From the NCBI GenBank assembly GCA_016790695.1, contig JAEUOS010000063.1:62001-126000 (forward strand): a stretch of 64,000 nt of DNA, written 5' to 3'. The translations under genes were made by a program, and so were the position numbers. Below the pieces are notes generated by a model that made no database searches, was not told the DNA's origin, and saw nothing but the letters and a program-made list of their open reading frames with translations. Source of the stretch: Burkholderiales bacterium (GTDB lineage: Bacteria; Pseudomonadota; Gammaproteobacteria; Burkholderiales; JAEUOS01). Positions 8,597 through 15,943 of the stretch are shown here, one piece after another. The stretch's first letter is position 1. Each line of letters begins with the position of its first letter.

Positions 8597-10095
8597 CGGA
8601 ACTGCTCGTCGGTTTCTCCGCGGCATTCGCGCCGGCCGTGATAGCCGCAGTTGCGGTCGGCAGCATGCTGGGCATCATTGTCGGGGTCCTGCCGGGAATC
8701 GGCCCGGGGGTGGCGATCGCGGTGTTGCTGCCGCTCACGTATGGCATGAGTCCGCTGGCCGGCATATCCGTGCTGCTGGGCATCTACTGCGGGGCATTCT
8801 ACGGCGGGGCCGTGACCTCGATCCTGATCCGGACCCCGGGCGAGGCCTCGTCGATCATGACGATGTTCGACGGGTATCCGATGGCCCGCCGCGGCGAGGC
8901 GGAGCGGGCGCTGAGCATCGCCTTCATGTCCTCATTCGTCGGCGGGATGTTCAGCGCGATCGTCATCGCGCTGGCCGCGCCATGGCTCGCGCGATTCACC
9001 GGGCGTTTCGGCGCCGCCGAGTTCGCCGCCACTGCGGCGCTTGCGCTTCTTTGCGTGGCCAAGGCCTACAAGGGGCAGTTCGCCGTATCGATGATGATGC
9101 TCGGCCTTGGCTTGTTCCTTGGCACGGTCGGAATCGACCAGACGTCGAGTGAACATCGATTCACCTTCGGCCACACCGCGTTGCTGACCGGCGTCCCGCT
9201 GGTCCCGGTCATCATCGGCCTGTTCGGCGTCGCCCAGGCCCTGGTGCTGCTGGCCACACCGCCGGGACGGGAGCGGCGTGATGTGCCCAGGGCCGGGATC
9301 AACTTGCGGGCGTTCGCCGAACCGTTCAACTACCCGTCGACGCTGTCGAAGTCGGTGCTTCTTGGAACCGCCATCGGCATCCTGCCGGCTGTCGGTGCAG
9401 CTCTTTCGACGTCGATGGCGTATTTCGAAGCGCGCAGGTCCAGCAGGCACCCGCTGTCGTTCGGCAAGGGCAACCCGGAGGGCATCGTCGCCGCCGAGGC
9501 AGCGAACAATTCGAACAGTGGCGGCGCGATGGGGACGGTGCTCACGCTCGGTATTCCGGGCGACGCAGTGACCGCCATCATCATGGGTGTATTCATCGTG
9601 CATGGCGTCTACCCAGGCCCGCAGCTGTTCGCGGAAAAGCCGGAGCTGGCCTACGGCATCTTCGGGGCGTTGGTGCTGATCAATGTCGCCATCATGATCC
9701 TGCTGATCCTGACCACGCGCCACATCGTGCGCTTCGTCCAGGTCGAGGAGCGCGTGCTGGGCGTGATCATTCTTGCGCTTTGCTTTGTGGGTGCCTATTC
9801 CGTGGCGACCTCGCTCTATGGCGTGATGCTGGCATTGCTGTTTGGCATTCTCGGGTGGGCTTGTGCCTGGCTGCGGATCCCGGTGATACCGCTTGCGCTC
9901 GGCTTGGTGATGGGAGACTTCCTGGAAGCGAGCCTGAGGCAGACACTGACCATCAGCAATGGCTCTTGGATGATCTTTCTCGAGCGGCCCATCGCGGCCG
10001 TCGTTGTCGGTATCGGCGCGCTGATGATTGTCTGGCCGGCGATTCGGCGCTTCCTCCCGCAGCGGGAGCCGAGGGAAGCAGGCCTGCCCGACTAG
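8593..10095 (+). CDS. tctA: Tripartite tricarboxylate transporter large permease (TctA)
   Basis: 500-residue polytopic inner-membrane protein, the expected TctA length, with about ten to twelve hydrophobic segments. Family signatures are seen: VGVLPGIGPGVAIAVLLPLT near the N-terminus, YCGAFYGGAVTSILIRTPGE and, in the second half, GIPGDAVTAIIMG. ATG 8593 overlaps the tctB stop (ATGA) with AGGA eight bases upstream; ATG 8584 in frame is an alternative. It is the last gene of the cassette, facing a convergent Bug gene. It may also serve the many Bug proteins in the window that have no permease of their own. Confidence 0.94.
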   Translation: MTELLVGFSAAFAPAVIAAVAVGSMLGIIVGVLPGIGPGVAIAVLLPLTYGMSPLAGISVLLGIYCGAFYGGAVTSILIRTPGEASSIMTMFDGYPMARRGEAERALSIAFMSSFVGGMFSAIVIALAAPWLARFTGRFGAAEFAATAALALLCVAKAYKGQFAVSMMMLGLGLFLGTVGIDQTSSEHRFTFGHTALLTGVPLVPVIIGLFGVAQALVLLATPPGRERRDVPRAGINLRAFAEPFNYPSTLSKSVLLGTAIGILPAVGAALSTSMAYFEARRSSRHPLSFGKGNPEGIVAAEAANNSNSGGAMGTVLTLGIPGDAVTAIIMGVFIVHGVYPGPQLFAEKPELAYGIFGALVLINVAIMILLILTTRHIVRFVQVEERVLGVIILALCFVGAYSVATSLYGVMLALLFGILGWACAWLRIPVIPLALGLVMGDFLEASLRQTLTISNGSWMIFLERPIAAVVVGIGALMIVWPAIRRFLPQREPREAGLPD

Positions 10096-10110
10096 GGCCT
10101 CGTCGGTCCC

Positions 10111-10138
10111 GGCAGATCGCTCCACCCAGGCGATTGCC
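10111..10138. terminator. Possible bidirectional hairpin between convergent genes
   Basis: GGCAGATCGC (10111-10120) can pair with GGCGATTGCC (10129-10138) with one bulged base on each arm. It sits in the 48-base gap between tctA and the convergent Bug gene, where a two-way terminator would be useful. No T tract follows, so support is weak. Confidence 0.3.
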
Positions 10139-10143
10139 GAAAT

Positions 10144-11133
10144 TCAATTCGCCGGAATCTTCGCGGCGCGCACCACCTCGCGCATGGTCTCGTAGTCCTG
10201 CGCCAATGTCTTGGCGAACCCTGCCGCGCCGCGATAGATTGGCTGCTGCCCCGCCGTGCGCAGCGCATTGCGGAAGCGCTCGTCGGCGACCGTCTTCTCG
10301 CACGCGGCCTCGAGGCGGCGCACGATCTCCTCAGGGGTGCCGCGCGGCGCCACCAGGCCGCCGTAGACCGAGCCGCTGACGTTGTAGCCGGCCTCGCGCA
10401 GCGTCGGCGCGTTGGGAAACTCCGTCTGGCGCTCCTCGGCGAAGGTGGCGAGCACGCGCAGGCCCTGCGCACGCGCCAGGCCGAGGTTGACCACCACCGC
10501 CTCGACCTCGCCGCCGCGCAGGCCGACGATGGCCGCCGGGTCGGCGCGAAACGGCACCTGCAGCACGTCGATCCCGGCCGCCTGGATGAACTGCACCATC
10601 AGGAGGTGCGGCAGGGTGCCGACGCCCCCGAAGCCGAACGGCACCTTGCCGGGCCGGGCCTTGACCGCCGCGAGCAAGTCAGGAAGCGTGGCGATCGTCC
10701 CGGCCGGCGCGGCGGCCAGCACCGACTGGTTGGCAAAGGCCTGGCAGACGGGAACGAAGGCGTCGGGCTTGTACGGCAGATCCTTCATCAGGTGCGGCTG
10801 GATCACCAGCGGGCCGAAGGTGACGAAGCCGAGGGTATGGCCGTCGGGCCGTGCCGCTGCCACCTGGGCCGCGCCGATGGTGCCGGAGGCGCCGTCGCGG
10901 TTGACGATCACCAGCGGCCGGCCGATCTGCTCGCCGACGCGCTCGACGAAGGCGCGCGCCACGACATCGGGCGCGCCGCCGGCGGGGAAGGGCACGACCA
11001 CCTGGATCGCGCGATCAGGCCAGGCGGCCTGTGCCGGCGCGTCCGGCGCGGCGCCGAGAGCCAGGCCCGCACAAGCGACCCCCGCAACGCGGCGGCAAAG
11101 CCGGGATGAGACAGCGTGCAGGCGGAGAAGCAT
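10144..11133 (-). CDS. Bug family tripartite tricarboxylate transporter substrate-binding protein
   Basis: 329-residue binding protein. The N-terminus has a long hydrophobic signal (residues 14-35, likely cleavage near APAQA), then AIQVVVPFPAGGAPD, VNRDGASGTIG and RPDGHTLG, the three Bug signatures. ATG 11133 has GGAGG about seven bases upstream on the minus strand. No TctA/TctB or enzyme gene is next to it on its strand, so it is an orphan binding protein; ligand unknown. G+C is high again from this gene onward, unlike the convergent tctA. Confidence 0.92.
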   Translation of the reverse strand: MLLRLHAVSSRLCRRVAGVACAGLALGAAPDAPAQAAWPDRAIQVVVPFPAGGAPDVVARAFVERVGEQIGRPLVIVNRDGASGTIGAAQVAAARPDGHTLGFVTFGPLVIQPHLMKDLPYKPDAFVPVCQAFANQSVLAAAPAGTIATLPDLLAAVKARPGKVPFGFGGVGTLPHLLMVQFIQAAGIDVLQVPFRADPAAIVGLRGGEVEAVVVNLGLARAQGLRVLATFAEERQTEFPNAPTLREAGYNVSGSVYGGLVAPRGTPEEIVRRLEAACEKTVADERFRNALRTAGQQPIYRGAAGFAKTLAQDYETMREVVRAAKIPAN

Positions 11134-11240
11134 TCCGGACCTCCAGCAGCGCAGGCGCGCCGGGCAAGGGACCCAGTCTAGCGGACCTTGGCTGCTGCCG
11201 GTCGCATCGGCGATCCGACCGTCGGGGGACACCGCTTAGA

Positions 11241-11861
11241 ATGCGCGACGGCCGGGGAGGGCCGTTCCCCGTGCACCGCACCATCTTCGGCACGCCGGTG
11301 GTCAACACCGTCCTGCGTTCGTTCTCCGTCGTCTTCCTGCGCGCCACCGGCTGGGTCGTCGAGGGCACGCTGCCGCCGGACGGCGCCAAGTGCGTGCTGA
11401 TCGCCGCGCCGCACACCAGCAACTGGGACCTGCCCTACACCCTGATGGTGGCGTTCGCGTTGCGCCTGAACATCTACTGGATGGGCAAGGCATCGATCTT
11501 TCGCCCGCCGTTCCGCGGCGTCATGATGTGGCTGGGCGGGATCCCGGTGGATCGCTCGCAGTCGACCAATCTGGTGGCAGCCTCGGTCGCCGCGATCGGC
11601 GCCGCGAGCGCGCCGCTGCAGCTGATCGTTCCGCCCGAGGGCACGCGCAGCCGCACGCGCAGCTGGAAGACCGGCTTCTACTACATCGCGCTCGGTGCCG
11701 GCGTGCCGATCGTGATGGCCTACATGGACTATCCGAACAAGCGCAGCGGCCTGGGCCCGGTGTTCCTGCCCACCGGCGACGTCGACCGCGACATGGAGGC
11801 CATCAAGGCGTTCTACGCGCCGTTCACCGGGCGCAACGCCGGCCAGTTCGACGCCGGTTGA
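11241..11861 (+). CDS. Lysophospholipid acyltransferase family protein (PlsC-like)
   Basis: 206 residues. The acyltransferase block I HX4D is HTSNWD (near residue 57) and block III is PPEGTRS; a motif-II-like GGIPVDRS lies between them. This small-protein family acylates a lysophospholipid or similar acceptor at the membrane; the acceptor is unknown. The start is uncertain: ATG 11241 overlaps a TAGAAT that could be a -10 box, and GTG 11271 has GGGGAGG upstream, giving 196 residues. The gene is isolated, with a divergent Bug gene on one side and an FAD monooxygenase on the other. Confidence 0.85.
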   Translation: MRDGRGGPFPVHRTIFGTPVVNTVLRSFSVVFLRATGWVVEGTLPPDGAKCVLIAAPHTSNWDLPYTLMVAFALRLNIYWMGKASIFRPPFRGVMMWLGGIPVDRSQSTNLVAASVAAIGAASAPLQLIVPPEGTRSRTRSWKTGFYYIALGAGVPIVMAYMDYPNKRSGLGPVFLPTGDVDRDMEAIKAFYAPFTGRNAGQFDAG

Positions 11862-11973
11862 CGCCGGCCGTCGGCGCTGCGCCGGCGGTCCGTGCCGCAT
11901 GGCGCGCCCGCGCGGAGACGGCGCTGGCGCACGCCTTGCTTGGTTCCGGCATCGACCACATTGGAGGTGTTCG

Positions 11974-13179
11974 ATGCGCATCCTCATCACCGGGTCCGGG
12001 GTGGCCGGCAGCATCATTGCGGCCGGCCTGACGGCGCTCGCCGGGGTTCGCGTGGACGTGCTCGAGCGCGTTGCCCCCAGCGACCACCTGACGGTGGGCA
12101 ACGGACTCAACATCGGACCCAACGCGGTGGTGGCGCTGCGCGCATGCCTGCCGGCGCTCGCCGCGGCGCTGGAGCGCAACGCCCTGCCCTGGCGCGCGTG
12201 GCGTGCCGCCGACATCGGCGGCGAGCCCTGGTGGCATCTTCCGCTCAGCGAGGTCGCGGATGCCGATGGGCTGCGCATTCGCTGGTCCGACCTCTATCGC
12301 GTCTGCCGGGCCGCTGCCGGGGCCGCCGTCAGTTACGGCAGCGAGGTGACCGACGCGTGCCTCGAGGAGGCCGGCGTGGCGGTCGAGGTCGGCGGCTCGG
12401 CGCGGCCGACACGGGTCGGCGCCGACCTGCTGGTCCTGGCCGACGGCCGCTTCTCGTCGCTGCGCGGCCGCCTGTGCGGGCCGACCACGCCGCGGCAACT
12501 GGGCGTCGCGAACTTCCGCATCCTGCTCGACGACCACGGCGCCCGCGTGATCGACGACCTCGAGCAGTGGTATCACGGACCGAACCGCCTGCTGGCGTTT
12601 CGCCTGCGCGACGGCCGCATCTATCTGAGCGGCAACCTGCCGCTGGCGCCGGACGCGCCGATCCCCGATGAGATGAGGACGGCGGACTACCTTGCCGCCG
12701 CCTACCTGCCGACCGACCGCCGGGTCGCGCCCGCGCCGGCGTGGCTGGTCGCCGCCGTCTGCGGCCGGGCTGCGCACCTGCACTGGTCGCGGGCGCAGGA
12801 GATCGATGCCTGCTACAGCGCAGGCGACGGGCGGGTGGTGCTGGTCGGCGACGCGGCGCACGCCATGGCACCGACGCTCGGCCAGGGCGCGACCCAGGCG
12901 ATCGAGGATGCCTGTGTGTTCGTCAATCTGTTCCGCGTCATGCACGCGCAAGGCGCCTTCACCCCGAGGCGGTTCGCGCGGTTGTTCGAAGCCATGCGCC
13001 GCCCCCGCGTGGAGACCGCGCGGCAGTTGTCGTGGTCGGCGACGGAGAGCCTGCTCGCGGGCGCGGACGTGCCGGCGCTGGTGCGGCGCAAGGGCGGAAG
13101 CGACTGGCGCGCCGGCTTCGCGCGCCTCTACCGGGAGGCGCCGCTTCCGGTCCACAGCGAAGCCTGCGTGGGCGGGTGA
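11974..13179 (+). CDS. FAD-dependent monooxygenase
   Basis: 401-residue class A flavoprotein hydroxylase. The N-terminal FAD fingerprint GSGVAGS (residues 7-13) follows beta strand RILIT, and VLVGDAAHAMAPTLGQG near residue 290 is the second FAD motif (GD box). Such enzymes use NAD(P)H and O2 to hydroxylate aromatic or heteroaromatic rings. ATG 11974 has GGAGG at 11964-11968. Its last 52 bases overlap, tail to tail, the PuuE-like gene on the other strand. With that gene and the AllA-like gene nearby, a purine/urate-like substrate (HpxO-type reaction) is conceivable but unproven. Confidence 0.88.
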   Translation: MRILITGSGVAGSIIAAGLTALAGVRVDVLERVAPSDHLTVGNGLNIGPNAVVALRACLPALAAALERNALPWRAWRAADIGGEPWWHLPLSEVADADGLRIRWSDLYRVCRAAAGAAVSYGSEVTDACLEEAGVAVEVGGSARPTRVGADLLVLADGRFSSLRGRLCGPTTPRQLGVANFRILLDDHGARVIDDLEQWYHGPNRLLAFRLRDGRIYLSGNLPLAPDAPIPDEMRTADYLAAAYLPTDRRVAPAPAWLVAAVCGRAAHLHWSRAQEIDACYSAGDGRVVLVGDAAHAMAPTLGQGATQAIEDACVFVNLFRVMHAQGAFTPRRFARLFEAMRRPRVETARQLSWSATESLLAGADVPALVRRKGGSDWRAGFARLYREAPLPVHSEACVGG

Positions 13180-14069
13180 ATCGAGGCCCAGTGGCGGGCG
13201 ACGTCGACGCGCCGGCAGACCCAGATGTCGGGTCGCGCGAGCACGTGATCGACGAAACGCTCGACCCCGGCCGAGCGCCCGGGATGGCCGGAAACGCGCA
13301 GGTGCAGGCTCACCGACATCATCTTCGGATGGGTTGCGCCCTCGCGGTACAGCACCTCGAAGGTGTCGCGCGACCAGGCGAAGAAATCGTCGCTGGTCCC
13401 GAACCAGCCGCGCGCGTACTTGTTGTCGTTGGTGGCGAAGGTGTGCGGCACCACCAGATGCGGCTTGCCGGCGGCGGTGGTCCAGTAGGGCAGGTCGTCG
13501 TTGTACGCGTTGCTGTCATAGAGGAACCCGCCTTCCTCGGCGAGCAGGCGGCGCGTGTTCAGGCTCGGACCGTAGCGGCAGTACCAGCCCAGCGGTCGCG
13601 TGCCGATGCTTGCGGTCAGGCTGGCCACCGCGCGCGCGATGTGGCTGCGCTCCTCGTCCTCGGACAGGTTGAACTGGTTGATCCAGCGCCAGCCGTGACA
13701 CATCACCTCGTGCCCGAGTTCACGGATCGCGGCGCACGCCTCCGGGTTGCGCTCCAGCGCCAGCGCCGAGCCGCTGATGGTCAGCGGCACGCCGCGGCGC
13801 TCGAACAGGTCGAGCAGCCGCCAGAAGCCGACGCGGCTGCCGTATTCGAAGAATGATTCGGCGGCGAGATCGCGGCCGCGCACGCCGGAATCGCCCATGC
13901 CGGCGTCGGTGAGCGTGGACTCGGAGCGGCCGTCGCCGTCGGGGAACGAGTACTCCGATCCTTCCTCGTAGTTGACGACGAAGTTGACCGCAAGGCGGGC
14001 CCCGCCGGGCCAGCGCGGGTCGGGCGGGTGGCGGCCGTAGCCGCGCAGGTCACGCGCATGCTCGTCCAT
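13128..14069 (-). CDS. Polysaccharide deacetylase family protein, PuuE (allantoinase)-like
   Basis: 313 residues of the NodB/polysaccharide-deacetylase fold. The N-terminal block RDLRGYGRHPPDPRWPGGAR, then NFVVNYEEGSEYS, is typical of PuuE-type metal-independent allantoinases and related cyclic-amide hydrolases; GHEVMCHGWRW and SVSLHLRVSGHPGR lie in the core. ATG 14069 starts the conserved block; upstream in-frame codons look non-coding. It is divergent from the sigma-54-controlled operon and may be regulated from the same gap. It opens cyclic ureides in known relatives; another cyclic amide or a true polysaccharide substrate remains possible. Confidence 0.85.
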   Translation of the reverse strand: MDEHARDLRGYGRHPPDPRWPGGARLAVNFVVNYEEGSEYSFPDGDGRSESTLTDAGMGDSGVRGRDLAAESFFEYGSRVGFWRLLDLFERRGVPLTISGSALALERNPEACAAIRELGHEVMCHGWRWINQFNLSEDEERSHIARAVASLTASIGTRPLGWYCRYGPSLNTRRLLAEEGGFLYDSNAYNDDLPYWTTAAGKPHLVVPHTFATNDNKYARGWFGTSDDFFAWSRDTFEVLYREGATHPKMMSVSLHLRVSGHPGRSAGVERFVDHVLARPDIWVCRRVDVARHWASIHPPTQASLWTGSGASR

Positions 14070-14164
14070 GTCGGGTGGCGGATGGGGTTGGTTCGGCAAT
14101 GGCGGAATGATGCGGTGTGATCGCCGCGATGCGCAAGGGCCCGGGGCCGAACGGCAGCGATGCC

Positions 14165-14193
14165 GATGCACGATCCCGGCGCAGCCGTGCATC
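14165..14193. promoter_or_regulatory. Inverted repeat upstream of the sigma-54 promoter, candidate enhancer site
   Basis: GATGCACG (14165-14172) and CGTGCATC (14186-14193) are perfect 8-base arms with a 13-base spacer. The centre lies about 116 bases before the -12 element, a typical distance for an upstream activator site bound by a bacterial enhancer-binding protein. The half-site resembles the GCAC/GTGC core of NtrC sites but the spacing is longer than the NtrC consensus. Confidence 0.45.
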
Positions 14194-14281
14194 AATTCCG
14201 TGCGGGGTCGCGGCCGCCGCGAGCGGAGCGCGGGGCGACGCGCCTGCGGTCGCGAGGGTGCCGCGGGTGGGCGGGTCATGG

Positions 14282-14297
14282 TGGCACGCATGTTGCA
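14282..14297 (+). promoter_or_regulatory. Sigma-54 (RpoN) promoter of the N-heterocycle operon
   Basis: TGGCACGCATGTTGCA matches the -24/-12 consensus TGGCACG-N4-TTGCA exactly, with the required GG-N10-GC spacing (GG 14283-14284, GC 14295-14296). Transcription should start near 14308, giving a leader of about 57 bases before the binding-protein ATG at 14365. Sigma-54 promoters need an enhancer-binding activator, here not coded in the window, and are often tied to nitrogen limitation. Confidence 0.8.
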
Positions 14298-14364
14298 GAA
14301 CGAGCGATGCGCTGCTGCATGCCGTGCGGCAGGCGCCTGTTGCCCACCTTCGGAGGTATCGACC

Positions 14365-15423
14365 ATGTCATCGCATTCCGCTCGCCGCCGCTTCCTCGCG
14401 ACCAGCCTCGCCTCCGCCGCGCTTGCGGCCGCGCCGGCGTTGCGCGCCCAGGGCGCGCCGACGCGCGTGCGCTTCCAGCTCGACTGGCGCTTCGACGGCC
14501 AGGCGGCGCCGTTCATCCTGGGGCGTGCCAAGGGGTATTTCGCGCAGGAAGGCCTCGACGTTCATTTCGATTCGGGTACCGGATCGGCGGCGGCGGTGGC
14601 GCGCCTGGCCGGAGGCAACTACGAGATGGGCTATGGCGACACCAGCACGCTGATCGAGTACATGGCCAACAACCCGAACACGCGGCTGCAGGCGGTCTAC
14701 ATGGTGCTGGACTCGACACCGGCCGGCGCCATGGTGTTGAAGAAGAGCAACGTGACGCGCCCCGGCGAACTGGCCGGCAAGACGCTCGGCGCGCCGGTCT
14801 TCGACGCCGGGCGCAAGCTGTGGCCGCTGTTCGCGCGGGCGCAGGGGCTGGATCCGGGCGTGGTCAAGTGGCAGTCGATGGAGCCGCCATTGCGCGAGCC
14901 GATGCTGCTGCGCGGCCAGGTCGACGGCGTCACCGGGTTCATGCCGTCGTCCATGCTCTCCGCGCTCGCTGCCGGCGCCAAGGAGGACGACCTGCGCGTG
15001 TTCCTCTACAAGGACCACGGCGTGCGCGTCTACGGGAACGCGATCCTCGCGACCTCGCGCTTCATCGAGCAGAACCCGCGGGCGGTCGCCGGCTTTCTGC
15101 GCGCCTTCAACCGCGCGCTCATGGACACCATCTCCAATCCGGAGGAGGCGATCCGGTTCGTCAAGGAGCGCGAGCCGCTGGTCGACGCGGCGCTGGAGCT
15201 GCGGCGCCTGCGCGCCTTCCTCGACAACTTCGTGATCACGGCGACCACCCGCGCCGACGGCGTCGGCGCGATCAGCAAGCTGCGCCTGGACCATCAGGTC
15301 GACGACGTCGCGCGCGCGTTCGGGCTGAAGACGCCGCCGAGCTCGGACGTCATCTTCAATTCGTCGTTCCTGCCGCCGCGCGGCGAGCGCAGCTTCCCGG
15401 CCGCCGTGCTGGCGTCGCGCTGA
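14365..15423 (+). CDS. ABC transporter substrate-binding protein (NMT1/THI5/SsuA-like)
   Basis: 352-residue periplasmic binding protein. A twin-arginine-type signal (SARRRFLATSLASAALA) leads to likely cleavage after ALRAQ near residue 30; the mature part begins VRFQLDWRFDGQAAPF, typical of THI5/pyrimidine-precursor and SsuA-like proteins. ATG 14365 has GGAGG at 14352-14356. It is the first gene of the sigma-54 operon and no ATPase or permease gene follows, so those parts must be elsewhere. THI5-like relatives bind pyrimidine-type compounds, which would fit the ring-opening enzymes downstream; this is inference. Confidence 0.88.
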   Translation: MSSHSARRRFLATSLASAALAAAPALRAQGAPTRVRFQLDWRFDGQAAPFILGRAKGYFAQEGLDVHFDSGTGSAAAVARLAGGNYEMGYGDTSTLIEYMANNPNTRLQAVYMVLDSTPAGAMVLKKSNVTRPGELAGKTLGAPVFDAGRKLWPLFARAQGLDPGVVKWQSMEPPLREPMLLRGQVDGVTGFMPSSMLSALAAGAKEDDLRVFLYKDHGVRVYGNAILATSRFIEQNPRAVAGFLRAFNRALMDTISNPEEAIRFVKEREPLVDAALELRRLRAFLDNFVITATTRADGVGAISKLRLDHQVDDVARAFGLKTPPSSDVIFNSSFLPPRGERSFPAAVLASR

Positions 15424-15436
15424 ACGGCGGGCCCGC

Positions 15437-15943
15437 ATGGAGCCGCAGACGATCGACCTGGTCGCGCGCCCGATCGAGGCCGCGGCGTTCGCGCCCTACG
15501 GAACGCTGCTGCCGCCGCACGAGGACGGCAAGCTGTTCGGGCCCGACGAAGCGCAACTCGAACTCGGGCGGGGCACGCCGCGCTTCTACGTGATGCGCCT
15601 CGCGGGGCGGCCGTCCGGCTTCCGGCGCATCACGCGCCACCTGCAGGTCACCCAGTGCCTGGCCGCGGTCGGCGGCGGCTCCTGGGTGATCGCGGTGTGC
15701 CCGCCCGACGACCCCGACAGCGCGACGGCGGTGCCCGACCTGGGCCGCCTCGCCGCCTTCGAGGTGCCGGGCGACGTCGCGATCATGCTGCACCGGTCCA
15801 CCTGGCACGCCGGGCCGTACTTCGCCGGGCCGCGCAAGGATTTCTTCAATCTCGAGCTTGCCGACACCAATCAGGTCGACCACCACTCGGTGGACCTGGC
15901 GGAGCGCTTCGGCAAGGTCTACCGGTTCAACGGGGTCGCATGA
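15437..15943 (+). CDS. Ureidoglycolate lyase family protein (AllA-like)
   Basis: 168 residues, the normal length for ureidoglycolate lyase, which splits ureidoglycolate to glyoxylate and urea. Cupin-like features are AFAPYGTLLPP at the N-terminus, a central ITRHLQVTQCLAAVGGGSW and HRSTWHAGPYF, then FFNLELADTNQVDH near the C-terminus, all close to AllA family patterns. It lies 13 bases after the binding-protein gene and overlaps the next gene by four bases (ATGA). Its presence implies that the pathway makes a ureido-acid intermediate. The exact ureido substrate may differ from ureidoglycolate. Confidence 0.88.
   Translation: MEPQTIDLVARPIEAAAFAPYGTLLPPHEDGKLFGPDEAQLELGRGTPRFYVMRLAGRPSGFRRITRHLQVTQCLAAVGGGSWVIAVCPPDDPDSATAVPDLGRLAAFEVPGDVAIMLHRSTWHAGPYFAGPRKDFFNLELADTNQVDHHSVDLAERFGKVYRFNGVA

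Noticed and set aside
11236-11242. TAGAAT as the certain -10 box of the acyltransferase gene
   Set aside because: It overlaps the ATG used as start and no good -35 box lies 17 bases upstream, so promoter and start remain unresolved.
14165-14193. Classical NtrC box
   Set aside because: The arms contain GCAC/GTGC, but the spacing is several bases longer than the NtrC consensus, so it is reported only as a possible activator site.
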